Shown here one piece after another: positions 11,369-24,083 of a DNA stretch of 36,493 nt. Made by a program: the position numbers and the translations under genes. The notes beneath the pieces are model-generated. The model was not told the DNA's origin. It worked only from the letters and a program-made list of their open reading frames with translations, and did not search any database. This DNA comes from Sphacelaria rigidula (lineage: Eukaryota > Phaeophyceae > Sphacelariales): the NCBI GenBank assembly GCA_964200075.2, contig CAXNAA020000017.1, forward strand, positions 1-36,493. Reading direction: 5' to 3'. The first letter of the stretch is position 1, and every line of letters begins with the position of its first letter.

Positions 11369-12303
11369 GTTTTCGCGCAGCCCGTTCTTTTCCGTGCCTG
11401 TGCCGCAGCCGTGGTAAGTATGCTCCTGTGATCGGTGTCCTGTTTTATGTTCAACGGCAATAATTATAGCGACATTTTGTAGGCGTAGCAATTACGGTTT
11501 TGATACTTCCCGAAAGCCATTTTCCAATCGTGTGGATATTGTTCTGAGTTACGAGCAGCGGGGTTCAGCAGAGGTTTCAAGGTTTCACCGCTCGCGCAAC
11601 TGTGCAGCCTGCGCAGGATGTTCTACCACAGTAGTCGAAGTGCTGCTATCACTATTGTAGCTTCACTAGTTTGCATCTCGAGAGTAGGTGTCAAGGCATC
11701 ATGGGTATACACAGCTGGCAGCGGCGCACCTCGGAGAGGAGGTGCACCTTTGGGGGTGGCAGAAGCAGGCCTTGAGGTGTGATGGCAGCACGGAGAACGC
11801 GCGTCTCGGTGCACCGTGAGACAACGCAGTGCTGCTGCTTGTTCAAGATCATATGACCTATCGTGGCTTCCTATGCAATATGGAAAAATTTCGATCATCG
11901 CAATATTCACTTTACACGTACTGGCCACCTTCAATTACTGAACCGGCTGTACGTTGTTAACGATTTGTCTACCTACAAGTACTGTGCACTCCCGCACCAT
12001 GGTTTGAACAACGAACAATGTGTACGAGTATATCTCCCGCAATTTTTGCAGTTGGCCGCGCCGGCCGGCGGTCACGTGCCGTGCGGTCTTCACATTACCA
12101 ATCTTCAGCATTGTCATTGATGCTCGTGCCTTGAGCTTCCGGTTGTTGTCGTGTCAAACGTTAGTTACATCGAAAACTGCGCGGGGTTTCCGCTGGCGCC
12201 TGGATCCAACCATTTCCCCAACGATGCCGTACACATGCATATCTCGGCTCATCCGATCCAGGATTCGCTTGGCCGCCGAGGACATCACACCGAGTCATCC
12301 GTC
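11369..12303. other. Intergenic region between divergent genes
   Basis: This 0.9-kb stretch separates the minus-strand small gene from the plus-strand proteasome gene and should hold the promoters of both if both are real. I found no convincing TATA box or further exon. Open frames here (for example 11934-11623 minus, 11863-12120 plus) show no domain and no consistent splice borders. Confidence 0.4.
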
Positions 12304-15300
12304 ATGGATCGTATCCTGCAAGCTCCTGTGGGACTGGAAGAAGCTCGCAGGTGTGTGAGCGATTGGTGATTGCCGAAAAACGATCGCTCTGACTGCCTAA
12401 ACGTAGTCCATCGTCTTTCATCAAGGGCACATAATTCGGTTGTGCAGTACGGTGCTGCTGCTAGATTCACCGTTTTCGGTCGTCCAGCTCGGCGCAGCTG
12501 GTTTAAGTGTTTTGCACCTGCAAGGGAACATGAGCCCGAGTCAAAACCTTCAGTCAAAGCTGCAGTCAGTGCCAACGTGAGATCTGCAGTTCTCTCTTTG
12601 TTACGCCACCCTTCCCAACATCGTTTACCGCAAGCTGGCCCACTGCCGCATCCTGTCACTGTTCTTTGTGCTGACAATGTTTCTCCTGTGGAGTAACATG
12701 TACCATTGGCTTTCGTCGTCTCATTGCCGAGGTGCATTTTCACCATAATCCCCGTCCAGGAACGGCAGGGGATTCGAGCCCTACGCGAATAATGGCGGAA
12801 CCGTAGTCGCCGTTGCTGGAGATGACTACTGCATAATCGCTGCAGACTCCCGACTGAGCGACGGTTACACCATTTTGAGCCGAAACGTCACGCGCTTGCA
12901 TCGTCTTTCGGGAGATACATACCTTGCGACAGCCGGTTGTTGGGCAGATACGCAAGGACTGCTGCGGATGCTTCGGGTACGTCTTCTATGAGATTGCGAT
13001 GACCTCGGTATGTCTGCCTTTTGCCTACGTTGTATTTGAGACAAGCTCATACATGTACTGGTCCTAGCATGTGCCGTAATTGGACGTTCGTTATTCTTGA
13101 TCCACAGCTCTCTACTTTATCAGGCCTTCTGCCGGAGTAAGACTGGCCCTCAGTATCATGCATCACAGACGTAACAGCAACGTACTTTGTCATGCCCTGT
13201 TCGGCTGTTTTGTTTCGCGTGTCCGACAGTACTTCATACGAGACTATGAGTCCGAGCAGCGACGAACCATGGGTGTCGTGGCCGTGAGCCGGATGCTGAG
13301 CACACATCTTTACTACCGGCGGAGCTTCCCGTTTTACACCTTCAACATCGTCGGTGGTCTTGATGGAGAAGGTCTGTGTGAAATGATGTCTGTGCAATGG
13401 TACTGCTTCGTGTTTGACAACGTGACTCGCCACTCAGGTAATATAATGTCGTGGTCAGTGGATTTGTGGTGGCACCTATGCATAGCCCCTGCGGAAGACG
13501 CCGCGCACAAGTGGACGTTTTGCGCTGCTGTCGTCCGCATGTTGCTCGCCACATTGAACTCTTGGACTATCGATATCTCAGGCGGGCTCAAATTGACTGG
13601 GGTTGAAGTTCTGCGATATGACACGACTACTTGCATGAACAGGGGGCCGTCTAGGCCATGTGTACAGACATCAGTGTAGTATAGCCCCGCTCGCTGTTTG
13701 TGACCTTTTTTTGAGCTGGTGTTGGCGCGCTCGCTAGCTACACCTACGATTAACGCAAGCACACCCAAAGCATCCTTTGATGTTGTACTGCATGCCGGAC
13801 AGTTTCATCAGCACTGTACACTTACTTCACTGTAAAGACAGAGCTACTTCATTCGTTTTTATATTGAGGTTTATATGCGACTGTACAGTCGTCACTCATC
13901 GCCCTGCCGTGCCCAACCGTGTTCAGCTTGGTGGAAAACACGAGGGGCACGTGGATAAGGCAGCACAATAGCAACCCTGTTAGATGTGTTCGAACAGTCT
14001 GCTGATCGCTATGAAACAATAAAAAGTGTCCTCACGTTGAGGTGGTCAAAATCAGTGAATTTTTACAAAAAAGTAATCATGACATTCTAATGATCCGTGA
14101 CTACTTCCCTAATCAGCGGATCTCCCTGATCCACCTGAAAGTCCCCGCCCCCCACCACCACGAAGATCCCCGATTCTATATTCAGCCACCACACTGTCAG
14201 CAGAAGGTATTGGTCACGAAAAACGCACTGCAGTGGAAGGGTCAGCCCATTCACCGCCCAGATTTCCAGTTGGACGTCAGTTGGATATTTTTTTACGAGT
14301 CCGAAACAGTTCGGTGGTTAATCCTATCGGATATCATTAGCCAGTTTCGACGAGCATTTGTCAACGTCAGCCCAAATAACTTGCATGTCTCACACACAAT
14401 GGATTTTTCTCGAATATTTACGTTTTTGCCGACGCGGCTGTCAGTATCCGTATACTCGCCACAGTTAGCATGGGTTCTCGAAGGATTCAGCATGCAACGA
14501 AATTGGCGTCATCAGTCCCTTGCCGCGACCAATGGTGCTTTTCCTTCCGATAATTTAGTAACAGGGTTGATGCGAGGATGTTACGGGCTTGTGGTGGCAA
14601 GAGATTGGGTTTATGCGATCATCTTTGCTGATGAAGTATAACGAGTGTAATTGGAAGATGACCTATGCTGGCCTCTCTCGTCTGCGAATGAATTTAGACA
14701 CTCTCTCGTCACAAAAAATGCCCGCTACTTTTTTCAACTGTCTGTTGGCGCGGTACGATGGTTGTTTGCGCACGAGGACACGGGTAGTTCATTTGTCCGT
14801 GTGAGCCACGCGATAGGACAACTGACTCCTGTCTGCACTCCCCAGTGCAGACACTGTAGTACACCTTGTCACGACGACTCACTCACCCTCCCCCGCCACA
14901 AAACGTTTCTGGTGAGCACACTGTGAGATTTCACCACGTGCCGCGTGGGCGCATCACTACACTGTTGACTCACAAGTCATTGCCTGGTACCATGACGCAA
15001 CGCCCTGCGTCCCGTGTTTTTCACTGTGGTGAAACAACTGAATCGAACTTCAGGCGCTGGCGCTGTATTCGGATATGATGCCGTTGGTTCCTTCGAGAGG
15101 GTCAAGGTAGCGTGTGCGGGAGGGGGACTCAGCATCATTCAACCTGTGCTGGACAGACTAGAAGCTGCACCAGGACGGGGCGCGGGGGGAAGGGGCGAGC
15201 GACCGGTGGTTGGAGTCAGCCTTGAGGAAGCCTTAGCCTTAGTACGAAGAGCTTTTGTAGCGGGGGGCGAGCGGGACATTAGTCTCGGGGATGAGGTGGA

Positions 15301-15361
15301 GATACTTGTTTTGACTAGAGAAGGCCAGCGTCGAGAACGGCTGCGGCTCAAGAGTCATTAG
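12304..15361 (+). CDS. PSMB1: 20S proteasome subunit beta type-1 (beta-6)
   Basis: Structural beta-6 subunit of the 20S proteasome core, which degrades ubiquitinated proteins in cytosol and nucleus. Four exons are read: 12304-12350, 12760-12976, 13230-13371 and 15054-15361. The phases match at every junction and give 237 residues, close to the family's usual 240 or so. Key family sequences in order are FEPYANNGGTVVAVAGDDY, IIAADSRLSDGYTILSR, RMLSTHLYYRRSFPFYTFN, GGLDGEG joined across intron 3 to AGAVFGYDAVGSFERV, and a C-terminal block with ERDISLGDEVEILVLT. No lysine occurs in the roughly 70 residues of exon 2, so the lysine that catalytic beta subunits need is absent, as expected for non-catalytic beta-6. 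The first exon is tiny (47 bases), and its ATG is chosen because ARR then joins in phase. Donors are GTGTGT, GTACGT and GTCTGT. Confidence 0.93.
13372..15053 (+). other. Long intron 3 of PSMB1
   Basis: A 1682-base phase-1 intron, four to seven times longer than the other two in the gene. It contains an open frame at 14042-14641 with no recognisable domain and no early ATG. Two weakly similar blocks start at 14211 (GGTCACGAAAAACGC) and 14706 (CGTCACAAAAAATGC), each followed about 75-85 bases later by a CGGTGGTT or CGATGGTT motif. They suggest old repeat insertions that lengthened the intron. A perfect 9-bp hairpin lies at 14831-14852. Confidence 0.7.
14831..14852. repeat. Short perfect inverted repeat (hairpin)
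   Basis: GTCTGCACT, then a CCCC loop, then AGTGCAGAC: a 9-bp perfect stem with a 4-base loop inside PSMB1 intron 3. There is no T-run after it, and it is in a eukaryotic intron, so it is not a bacterial-type terminator. Its function, if any, is unknown. Confidence 0.7.
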
Positions 15362-18029
15362 AGTTGGTGCTTCCCTGTTATGTACAGATTTTGTCAAGGT
15401 GCATGGACAACCTGCACAACATGTAAATTCTCTTATTACTAGAATACGGGGAGATGGCCTCTGGTCGTCATGTCAAGTTTCGTGTCGACTCGCCGCAAGA
15501 CGCTCGGTATACCTGACGCGACGGTGATGGCTTCATGCTCAATTGGCAAGATGCTCGCACCGCAGGAACACTCATGCCATTCCGAACTAGGCCTGGCGCA
15601 TGTTCTGTCGTGCAATTCAAGTGGTCTCCGAGGCTCCTTTGCTTGGCAGGTAGGATTTCCCGCCGCGCGTTCTTGTTTTTTTCGGGGGCTGTGAAAGCTG
15701 CAATAAGGAATCATAGACTGCAAGTAGCCCCCCTACTGCTCACAGAGACAACAACGTTGTGCACCCCGGGAGCGATGCCTTACACCGTAAATGGTCGTGC
15801 CTGGCCAATCGAAATCACGCTGCGATAGCATATATCTTGTTCAATGCCACGTCAAATACCGAACAATAAATCGTCCATCATACACTCGCAGTATGCCCAA
15901 GCGAACCGCGTAAGGGGCACTTGGTTCTCCGAGAAGGACACTGAACGGCTCCTCGCTACGTTGGCACTCACGCAAAAGGGGGTGGATGCATTGGCGTTCA
16001 CATACCATTCTCAAAGGACGAGCGCGAACAAACATGACCCGCCCATCATTTCCGTCGCAAGGTAACATTGCATTTTCTCACGTTGCCGCTGGAAGTCTTT
16101 CTTTGTTACAAAGGCTGCTTTTGGCACACCCGATGCGAACAAAGAGTAAAGTTGCCAAAGTCCTGCCGCAGGACCGTGGATGATGTCAGCCGTCGACCAA
16201 GAAATACTGCCCAAATTAATTTCCCGATTTTCCTTGATTTGGCCAATGAGACAACTGCGCGCTAGTTTACGTGCTGTGTGACAGAAAAAGTAGGCATGCA
16301 GCACGTGCATTTTGAAGAAGCGGACATTCAACCTGTGAACTCAATGTTCCAAACGTCAGATTTCCGCTTCTTGAACAAAAGATATGGTACGTGGTCCTTC
16401 CCGGCATGATCATATCAGGGATTTTCGAAACTCCCCGCCCCTCGCAAGCCGCACTGTTCACGATTCAAATTTCGCCAATAATCGCCTACCCGTGAAGTCA
16501 AACTAACGACCTCTTGTTCAACATGCGGACCAATTACTATCGAGCCATCCGTAAGGCTTGCGAGGGGCGGCCCCCTCCGGAGATTCCTAGTGTGATCATG
16601 CCGGGAAGGACCACACACCATCTATTTTGTTCAAAAGGCGGGTATTTGATCTTTAAAAGTAAGCGTTAACTATTATAGTTCAAGGGTCTACCTCCGCTTT
16701 TTGAACAACCCCCAAATGCTACTTTACACGTTTTGTTTGTGAGTATCACATGTGATTTGATGCGTGCAACCTCTTCGTGCCGGATTTCGCGAACACCGAA
16801 ATAGTACGAAACTGTGTGCAGACAGCCATCCAAAAATTAGGAGCCGGATTCTTACCCGCAACTAAACTTACATTCCCAAACGGGGGAGTGCGGTGAGTGG
16901 TTCTACAAAAGGGGTGCACAATTTTTCGATGCCAATATCTCGGCTTAGTGTGCAGCCTCACAAAACTTTTGGGCTCAAAAGTGACCCCTACCGTAGAATC
17001 CTTATGGTGAGTGCAAAACACTAGCTATGGAACCTAACCTAAAACTAAGCAACAACAAACCGACTTCAGTCACTGAAATGAGGTACATTTACACTGCTGA
17101 AACACGCATTAACCTCGTGAGCGTGTATTGGGTAAGCTGATTTACGTTGACGTTTTAGGTGAAAACCGTGCCGATTCAAGAGACGATCCATCCAGGCGGC
17201 GCAAGGGTGAAGTCATAAAGAAATGTACTATTAATAGAACTTGAGGGGTATGCTGGTGGTGGAGGTAATATATGATATATCATGCAGATGTTATGGAAAA
17301 AAGGGCGAATGCCGGCGATTCTCCGACGATTTCAAATCTGCACCCCAGAGTACTATCGATGCCCATACTTTCACCTCAAACGTAGGGCAGACGTAACCCC
17401 CCGCTTGTAGCTGGTCACTCGTGCGATCCCCGGATCGTGAAGGACAGCATAGTTGTTGAGACCGCATGTAGCGACCACGGGGGAACACAGAGTTTCTCCT
17501 CTATAGAAATGCCCTTTTTGTTCTCATTGTCATACTTACCCCCCCCCCTCCCCCCCCTATTAGAACGAGTCCGCTGTCTGAGTACAGTATCGGCCCGCTA
17601 TCAAGAAGCTTGTCTGTGTTCTTTTATGCAAGCGGGGAACCTCACTGTTTAGAGTGTTTTAAAACCATTTTCAATCAGTGCCCAGCCTGGAGACATGGAT
17701 GCTTCAAATCTCAGCCTCAAGCGTTTTACAGTATTATCGTATTGATATGGGATCAACCCGTCTCGCATCATGAAGAAACAGGAAGAGTAAGATTTTTGTC
17801 TTGATTTTCCCTCATCACCGATAATCTTCGAGGTGGGGGACGGGAGGGAATTTGACTGAAAGCCTGCAGTTAGCATGCCCCCTTGCCAGGATGTATTCGT
17901 ACGACTGACTCCTAATAGTGTACCTCTGACAGCGGATCTGACAATATCAGTCGGAGAGAATGTGAAGCACAAAAACGTATACCCACAAGCCGCAAAAGCC
18001 CACAGCTAGGTTACAGGTTGGGCGTGGAG
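15362..18029. other. Intergenic region with a fold-back element
   Basis: No supported gene. A WD40-like reading (DARTAGTLMPF, then VQFKWSP) appears on the plus strand at 15535-15651 and ends at a GT donor-like site, but a stop lies just upstream and no partner exons were found. The stretch at 16746-17021 resembles the degraded repeat material seen near 3300-3540, with a shared CC(T/C)CTACCGTAG-type block. The palindromic element at 16361-16642 is the clearest structure. Confidence 0.45.
16361..16642. mobile_element. Palindromic fold-back / MITE-like element
   Basis: The left arm (about 16361-16450) and the right arm (about 16555-16642) are inverted copies of each other over roughly 85-90 bases. 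Blocks shared in inverted order are TTGAACAAAA, ATGGT--GTGGTCCTTCCCGG followed by CATGATCA, and CGCCCCTCGCAAGCC. The roughly 100-base centre is unique and has no open frame. Long terminal inverted repeats around a short non-coding centre are the hallmark of a non-autonomous DNA transposon. The arms fade outward, so exact ends and target-site duplication cannot be set. Confidence 0.7.
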
Positions 18030-21000
18030 ATGTCGAACCTACCAGTGCTGCGCTTATCGCAAGCCCTGTATACTGACGTACCGACGACACGTTGTAATGG
18101 TGATCATCTTGCCCGTCAGAGAAGACGGTTGCCCTCGTCTTCCCGCAAGCGCGCCCTTCAACCGTTGTCACCCACGAGCGCACGGGAACGACCCCGGGCA
18201 GAGGCTGATCCTCAGTATTCAGCAGTTAGAGTGCTTCTCCCACGGTCCTTCGCTGTCGCCGACTGCGCATACCACCACGCCAATGCTGCACGTACACTTA
18301 AAACACCTAGCGATAGCTCGAGGGAGAAACAACAAGCCGCGCCTTGCCGTCCTTGCCGTTCGGATTCGCAGTCATCGTTAGAAGAGCGCGACAACGAACA
18401 GCAGTTGCAAACCAGTAGCCCCTCCTCGGAAATACGGTATCACGACACCCATGGAGCAGCAGCAGAGCTGCTGGGTGCAGACGGCAGCTCTGTTGGTGGA
18501 GATGACTGTGGTCTGGCGCAGCCAGCGTCCGTAGTGACAACAGAGGCGGTGACGCATGGATGGCCTCACGAAGAGGATGTCGTGGTCGCAGCGAGTTCAG
18601 CAGTCGTTGTCGAGAGTGTACTAGGATTCTTGGCCGTGCGCGCCCTATTAGAGCGGGCGCATGATGGTGGGGATGAGGGTGTAAACACGGGCACCCATGG
18701 TGGACGGAGCACAGACGCCGCTTATACCAGTGCAGTAGCTACTGCGCAACGACAAAACGTCAGTCAAACTATTGAGCGAGATTCGTCAGGACGTGCGGGA
18801 GTGTCGAAGGCGGTTGGGCGGCTTGTCGGGTGGCTCCGATTGGCGGCACGGACCGCGGCACTGGTCACGGACAACGAGGACGCGCTCACGTGGCTTTGGC
18901 CCAACGATGTCGATGCCACGGCTGGCGGTGATGATGGATCGCTGCCAGCGCTGTATTATCCTGAGCTGGCCTATAGCGGAGTTACCGAGAGAAGCGATAT
19001 AACTGGCGGACAGCAAAATTGGTGGAGAGGAGATGAGGAAGGAGCGAGCGTGGGACAGGTTGGTGGGGGGGAGGGCCGAGGAACGGAAATGGGCCCGTTG
19101 ATGGAACATGTCCGTAAGGATGGATATCACAAGGTGGTGGGCATGTGCGAGGCCGAAGCGGAGTGGAGCATTTATTATCTTGAGCTGGTTGATGGAACGG
19201 ACGAAGTAGGTACGTGAGCAGCCCTACGGTGGGCAGGGTTACCTCTTTCGCTGTGCGGCTCATTTAGGAACGGTAGTTTTGCTGGCAATCACATGGATGA
19301 CCATTCAGGGTGTGAGGTTATTTTTAAGTCGGCCGGGCGGGGGTGTACGTCATAATCTTGAATACCGTATCTTACATGACCATTGACCTCGCATCCCTAC
19401 AAAGCCGAGACGAAGCACGCCGGGTTTTTGTGGGAACGGGCTCGGGCGGGGGCGGGGAGGGGGACATATATTCGAGGATTAGCACAGTTTAGGAAGCCGA
19501 ACGGAGCCATCGCAGGCCACTAAATGACTGTAACATTCAGTTATCGCCAAAATCACAAGCGTCAGATAACATGCAAGTGTCGCAGTAATCTCTCCAATAT
19601 TTCTGTAAATATGGCTCACGTATCATGTGAGTGATGATGCTCACCTTTGTCCGTGTCATGATCTTGTGTGGTACATGTAGGCACTTTTATCCAGGCTATG
19701 ATTTTATACTGGTGACTGTGACGAAAGTAGTTCTATAATAGTAGCACAGCACAGCATGTTACTTGTCTGTAACAGTACTGCGGAGGTTGACTGTCGTCGC
19801 ATTATGTTCAACCCAAGGTAATGCAATATTATTATTGCATCAACACGGGTTGAAAATATTTGGACGATTTATCTTCAGGCTGACATGTGGATGCTCCCTC
19901 CACCTACAAGAGGATTTCTCCCACACGTGTCTGCCGAGTACTCATCACCTTTTGCAGACGTGTGGAAAAGGTACTACCACATGATTATCCTCCTAGCTGC
20001 GCCAGTTTCGACAATAGAGAAGAAAACAGTTCAAAAGACATGTCACCTGCACAACACATGTCTCACCAATGCACAAAATAATGTGCACTTAATCATCGCG
20101 GGTCACGACGGTACAGCTGAACCGAATGTACAGTACTGTTCCATATGAAATCATCAACTGTATCGCTGTGACAACACGATACTCCCGGCTCTTGGATTTA
20201 CTGTCTACGGTCCACTCTCCCTCCTGTTTTGCACGCGCGGTTTGGCAAAGGCATAAGAGTTTATCGGCATGCAGTACACCAAGTCCATCTTCACACGAAT
20301 ACCCCTCCAACTATATCATCGTACCTGCTTTTCGTATCCACGGACGGTACAGGCAGAGCTTTTTTGAGTGTGGCTTGAAACGACGCGAATTCAGCGGTGA
20401 GAGCCCCTGTCCAGCTCTTCCTATTCCATTGAGGAACATGAATACGAGTGGTGATTGAAGACTAATCTGCTGAATATGCTTGATTGTCACACGTTTGACG
20501 TGCTTATGGTCTTGTTTCCACGTCGCCGGTTGTCCTGACATGCAGTCGCAACTTAGGTCTTGACCTGAGTTTGTAAGTGCTGGGAGATAAGTCGTGTGAT
20601 ATACAGATTGGCGGTCTCACAACGCACAGGATATTGTTCATCACGGTGACACGTTGAGTTGCAGGGGCTAAACACGCACGAGGAAGGAGCCTTTGTACCG
20701 CCCTACCCCGTTGTGGCCGTCAGGAACTGCACGCAGTAGACGGCTGATTGGCGTCAGGCAGGGGCAGCAGCCACGTAGGCTGTGATGGTTGATTGGTCTT
20801 TTGACAGATTGATTATCGCACATTCGTTGATCTACTACGAGTCAGTATCCGCTGTAGTCGCAACATAGACGCATCCGAGGTAAAAACTCGTGAACACTCA
20901 CCGAAGGGAACTCGAGAAAGGGAAAAGTTGAAAAAACAAAGAGAAGAGAAGTACACTTTGGACTTGAAAAAGTTTATCAACGAAGAGAAGGCGAAATGAA

Positions 21001-24000
21001 GTGCGAAGAGAAGGAAAGAAGAAAAGTATATGGAAGAAAAAAACCCCGACAGACTGAGATCTAGTATCGGGTCCCAAATAAAGTTTGTGTAGTGAAAGGC
21101 GATGGCAGGCATTTTGTCCTCTTTTATTTAGCCGTTGATGAAAAGGGAACATTGCTATACACAGCTTGTTTGGCTTCGCACATGACCACAAGAATCGCCA
21201 GGAATTTCGGCCCATATTTCAAAATATCACTGTGCATCCACTTGAGCCCTCTCGCTACGAAAGGGTCAAGACCACAGTTGTGACGATCTTCCGATGTTTT
21301 GTGCGATTTTTTCGGGCAGCTTGGGTTTGTGTACTTGTCGTTACTCGTCACGTTGCTGCCAGAAGTCATCCACAAACCCACAGTACACTTTGGCTGGCCT
21401 CGTGCTCAGAATTTCTGTCTGATCCTGGGCATGCGGTCTCTCATCCTACCGACATTGCGTGCAAAAACAGGAAGGCCGTGGATTAGGCAAAAAATAAGCG
21501 CTGGAGGGGCGCCTGAGAAACGATGTGTGCTGGAGGTGAAGCTAATGTGCCACCCGCTGGTCACCATGGCACCGGACATTAGGTAGGACGCTGCAGATGC
21601 TAGCTCGACATGTAACAATACCGGCTTCACAGCATGAAGCAATTCCGAGTGCCGTGCAGCACGACACCTCATGTTGATGACTGTCTCGTGAAAGTTCCGC
21701 CTGCGGGTGTTACACTTCTTGTGATGTAGGGGCGAATGCCTCTTCATGTGCAGCAGGTGCTCACCGTGTAATTCGCGTCCATCCGGTGTTTGTAACACCC
21801 CTGTAATATCTGTGTAGGTTCACCAGCGGTTGGGTAGGAGGGCGATCTGACCGCAGACTCCAATATATTAGAGGATGGTGTGCGTAGCTGTGGCGTTTAT
21901 AATGGAACTCACATGCAATCGATTCATTGCGTGCACTGCAGCCGGCCCTGTATTTTCGAATATGTTGCTCATGTGGTTGCTCAGATGGTGCCTTCGGCTC
22001 ATTGCACAAGCCAAGGCCATCGCCACTTTGCTCAATGCCAACGCCAAGTTGAGCACCCTCGGGGGAGGCTATTTTCTCACTCGTCAAGTTGGGCAGGCGA
22101 TACACCTCGCTCGAGCGCAGGCACAGGTAATGACCGGTCGTCCCGTGTTGCAAGTTGCAATATATAAAGTGCCGGGGAGAGATGGGTTGATCCCTTGAGA
22201 CCACGGACTCGTCCCGGGAAAGGGGAGGGGTTCAAAGTGCGACAAATAAAATTAATCAAGAAATAAAAAATGAAAAGTAGATTGCCGAGGTCCCATGGAG
22301 ATTCAGGATGCAGTAGGACATACGCCTGGATGCACACAAGAGCAGAAAACTATCATCTTCGCACGACTAATGCCGAGATAGCCCCCCACACACAAAGTGC
22401 ACCGGAGACCGTCCGCCAAACCGGCTGCGATCCCATTATTGCACTCGTTTGGAGCAATTCCGCCCACGTGAGAGGCGTGTAGCAGTCCGAAATCAGCTGT
22501 AACGCCCAAATGAGTCGCGTCGTGCAGCACGAAACCAGCTCTAACGGCAGCTATGATTATCGCCTCCGCGCACTTTTTTGGCCGGTTCAAGGGGGGGCTA
22601 TCTCGGTAGCAGAGGCACTTAGGGACGTTTTTTTGTTTCCAATCGACCACGAGTCGGGTTATGGTGCCCTGGCACTTGCACGGAAGAACACGTGATCAAG
22701 GGCATCTGTTCGTTTTGCTACTACTTTTCTTCAGCGAATGTGTCCTCTTTGTTCACCTTGGGTACGTCTGTCTTGTGACCACGGTCTATCTTGTGGATAA
22801 TAACCATGGCTTTGTTGCTCGGGGATCAGTTAATGTGCGGCAATCAGTCAATCGAATCAAACTCGATCATACATCGTAGCTTCGACCGAGAAAGATTGCG
22901 GCAGTAACGACAGTAGGTCTACACTGCGCTTGATTACCCCCAACGCGCTTATCATAATGGCTGGTGGCGACAGGTGGCGACAGCTCTCGGAGACTTGCGG
23001 CTCGCTCGCAAGTGCCGAATAAACGAGGCCTATAACTACATCTGGCTGGGAGACTATGCCAAGGCCCGGACGATCATCTATGCTCAGGTATGCACAGAGC
23101 TGTTGTGTGCTTGCTTGAGAGTAAAGTGTGCCTTTGGTGTGCTGCAAATGAATCGCTTGGGGTCGCGTCATGTACCGCGGCAATGCCCGAGGGTTGTGCT
23201 TCAATTCGTGACGAACAGTACACACGGTGTCCAGCAGGCTCAGCTCGAGCCACGAGTAGCGGGTGAATTGCGAACGGAGTAAGTATAGTTTGATTTCCGC
23301 TTTTAGTTGTGACCGATACGAGTAGTGTCGTGAGCGATTTTGAATGCAAGAAACACCCGTGTAGGTCCGTGTAGGTTCAAGAAGTACGCTGGGAAGTATA
23401 CGCTCGAGAAAGACAGACCTAAGGGGTCTTCGGTAGCTGCGTTGCTTCTTACCGCTGGGTTTATCGACTCAAGTTGAAAGTGAAGAGGAATATGTGTGGG
23501 GTCGTCGAAGCTACTTGCGCTCACCGCAGACGTAGGCGCAAGCTACTGCGGCATTGTCGTCGGTTTTGGGGCAGAGTATTGCAAGTGTTGATGGTGACTC
23601 ATCGCATGGTGGGACAGCCTCCTTACCCTTCCTCCCCCTCTCGAGAAATACAAGATATATTCGTCAGTATATCCGATCTTTGCCTTGAAATGTGACGGGG
23701 TTTTGATCCGACGGTACTCGTCGAGCCCGCCCCCAACTCGTCCTGTTCATGTCCCTGTGCGCCTTGTAATTGTATTACTCATACACCGACAGCTGGCAGA
23801 AGCACGTGGTTGCCACGACGAGGAGCTGAAGACCATTGCAGCCATCGCGGCGAGATTTCTCACCAGGGCGAGAAAGGCGAACCACCGATTACTGTGCAGC
23901 GGCAAAGAGCGCGTTAGCGATACTGCTGCACTACGAGACGGCATTGGCGGCGGCGCCTCTTGTGTCCCCGTTCGAAGTACTGTCAACGATGGTCAATGGG

Positions 24001-24083
24001 CACCGCCGCGGATAGATGTAAAGACCGATGAGTGGCATCGAGTGCGCGCCTTGCCGCTTTATTGCAGCGCTGGAAGTGTCTGA
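18030..24083 (+). CDS. Unrecognised protein with TPR-like helical C-terminal half (four exons)
   Basis: I cannot name this family. Exons are 18030-19209 (donor GTAG|GTACGT), 22011-22126 (donor CAG|GTAATG), 22974-23087 (donor CAG|GTATGC) and 23793-24083. All phases match, giving about 566 residues. Residues 1-393 are largely disordered, acidic and Ser/Ala/Gly-rich, with a more ordered patch containing VGRLVGWLRLAARTAAL and DALTWLWPND. Residues 394-500 form amphipathic helices in TPR-like style: LNANAKLSTLGGGYFLTRQV, CRINEAYNYIWLGDYAKAR, then AQLAEARGCHDEELKTIA and ARFLTRARKAN. The C-terminus ends TDEWHRVRAL plus a short tail. The first ATG in the open frame is 18030. An acceptor-like TTACAG just before it leaves room for a 5' exon. 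Intron 1 is about 2.8 kb, and a missed exon there is possible. Confidence 0.6.
19210..22010 (+). other. Intron 1 of the TPR-like gene
   Basis: A long presumed intron without any exon I could support. A purine-rich block at about 20895-21050 translates as very charged K/E/R-rich sequence in more than one frame, interrupted by stops. It could be a decayed transposon coding remnant or simply a purine tract. Otherwise nothing recognisable is seen. Confidence 0.4.

Noticed and set aside
16011-16331. 106-codon minus-strand frame
   Set aside because: No family resemblance, no splice support, and it lies next to the fold-back element in otherwise non-coding sequence.
20895-21060. Lysine/glutamate-rich coiled-coil-like reading
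   Set aside because: The purine tract gives charged sequence in several frames and each is broken by a stop; there is no splice support.
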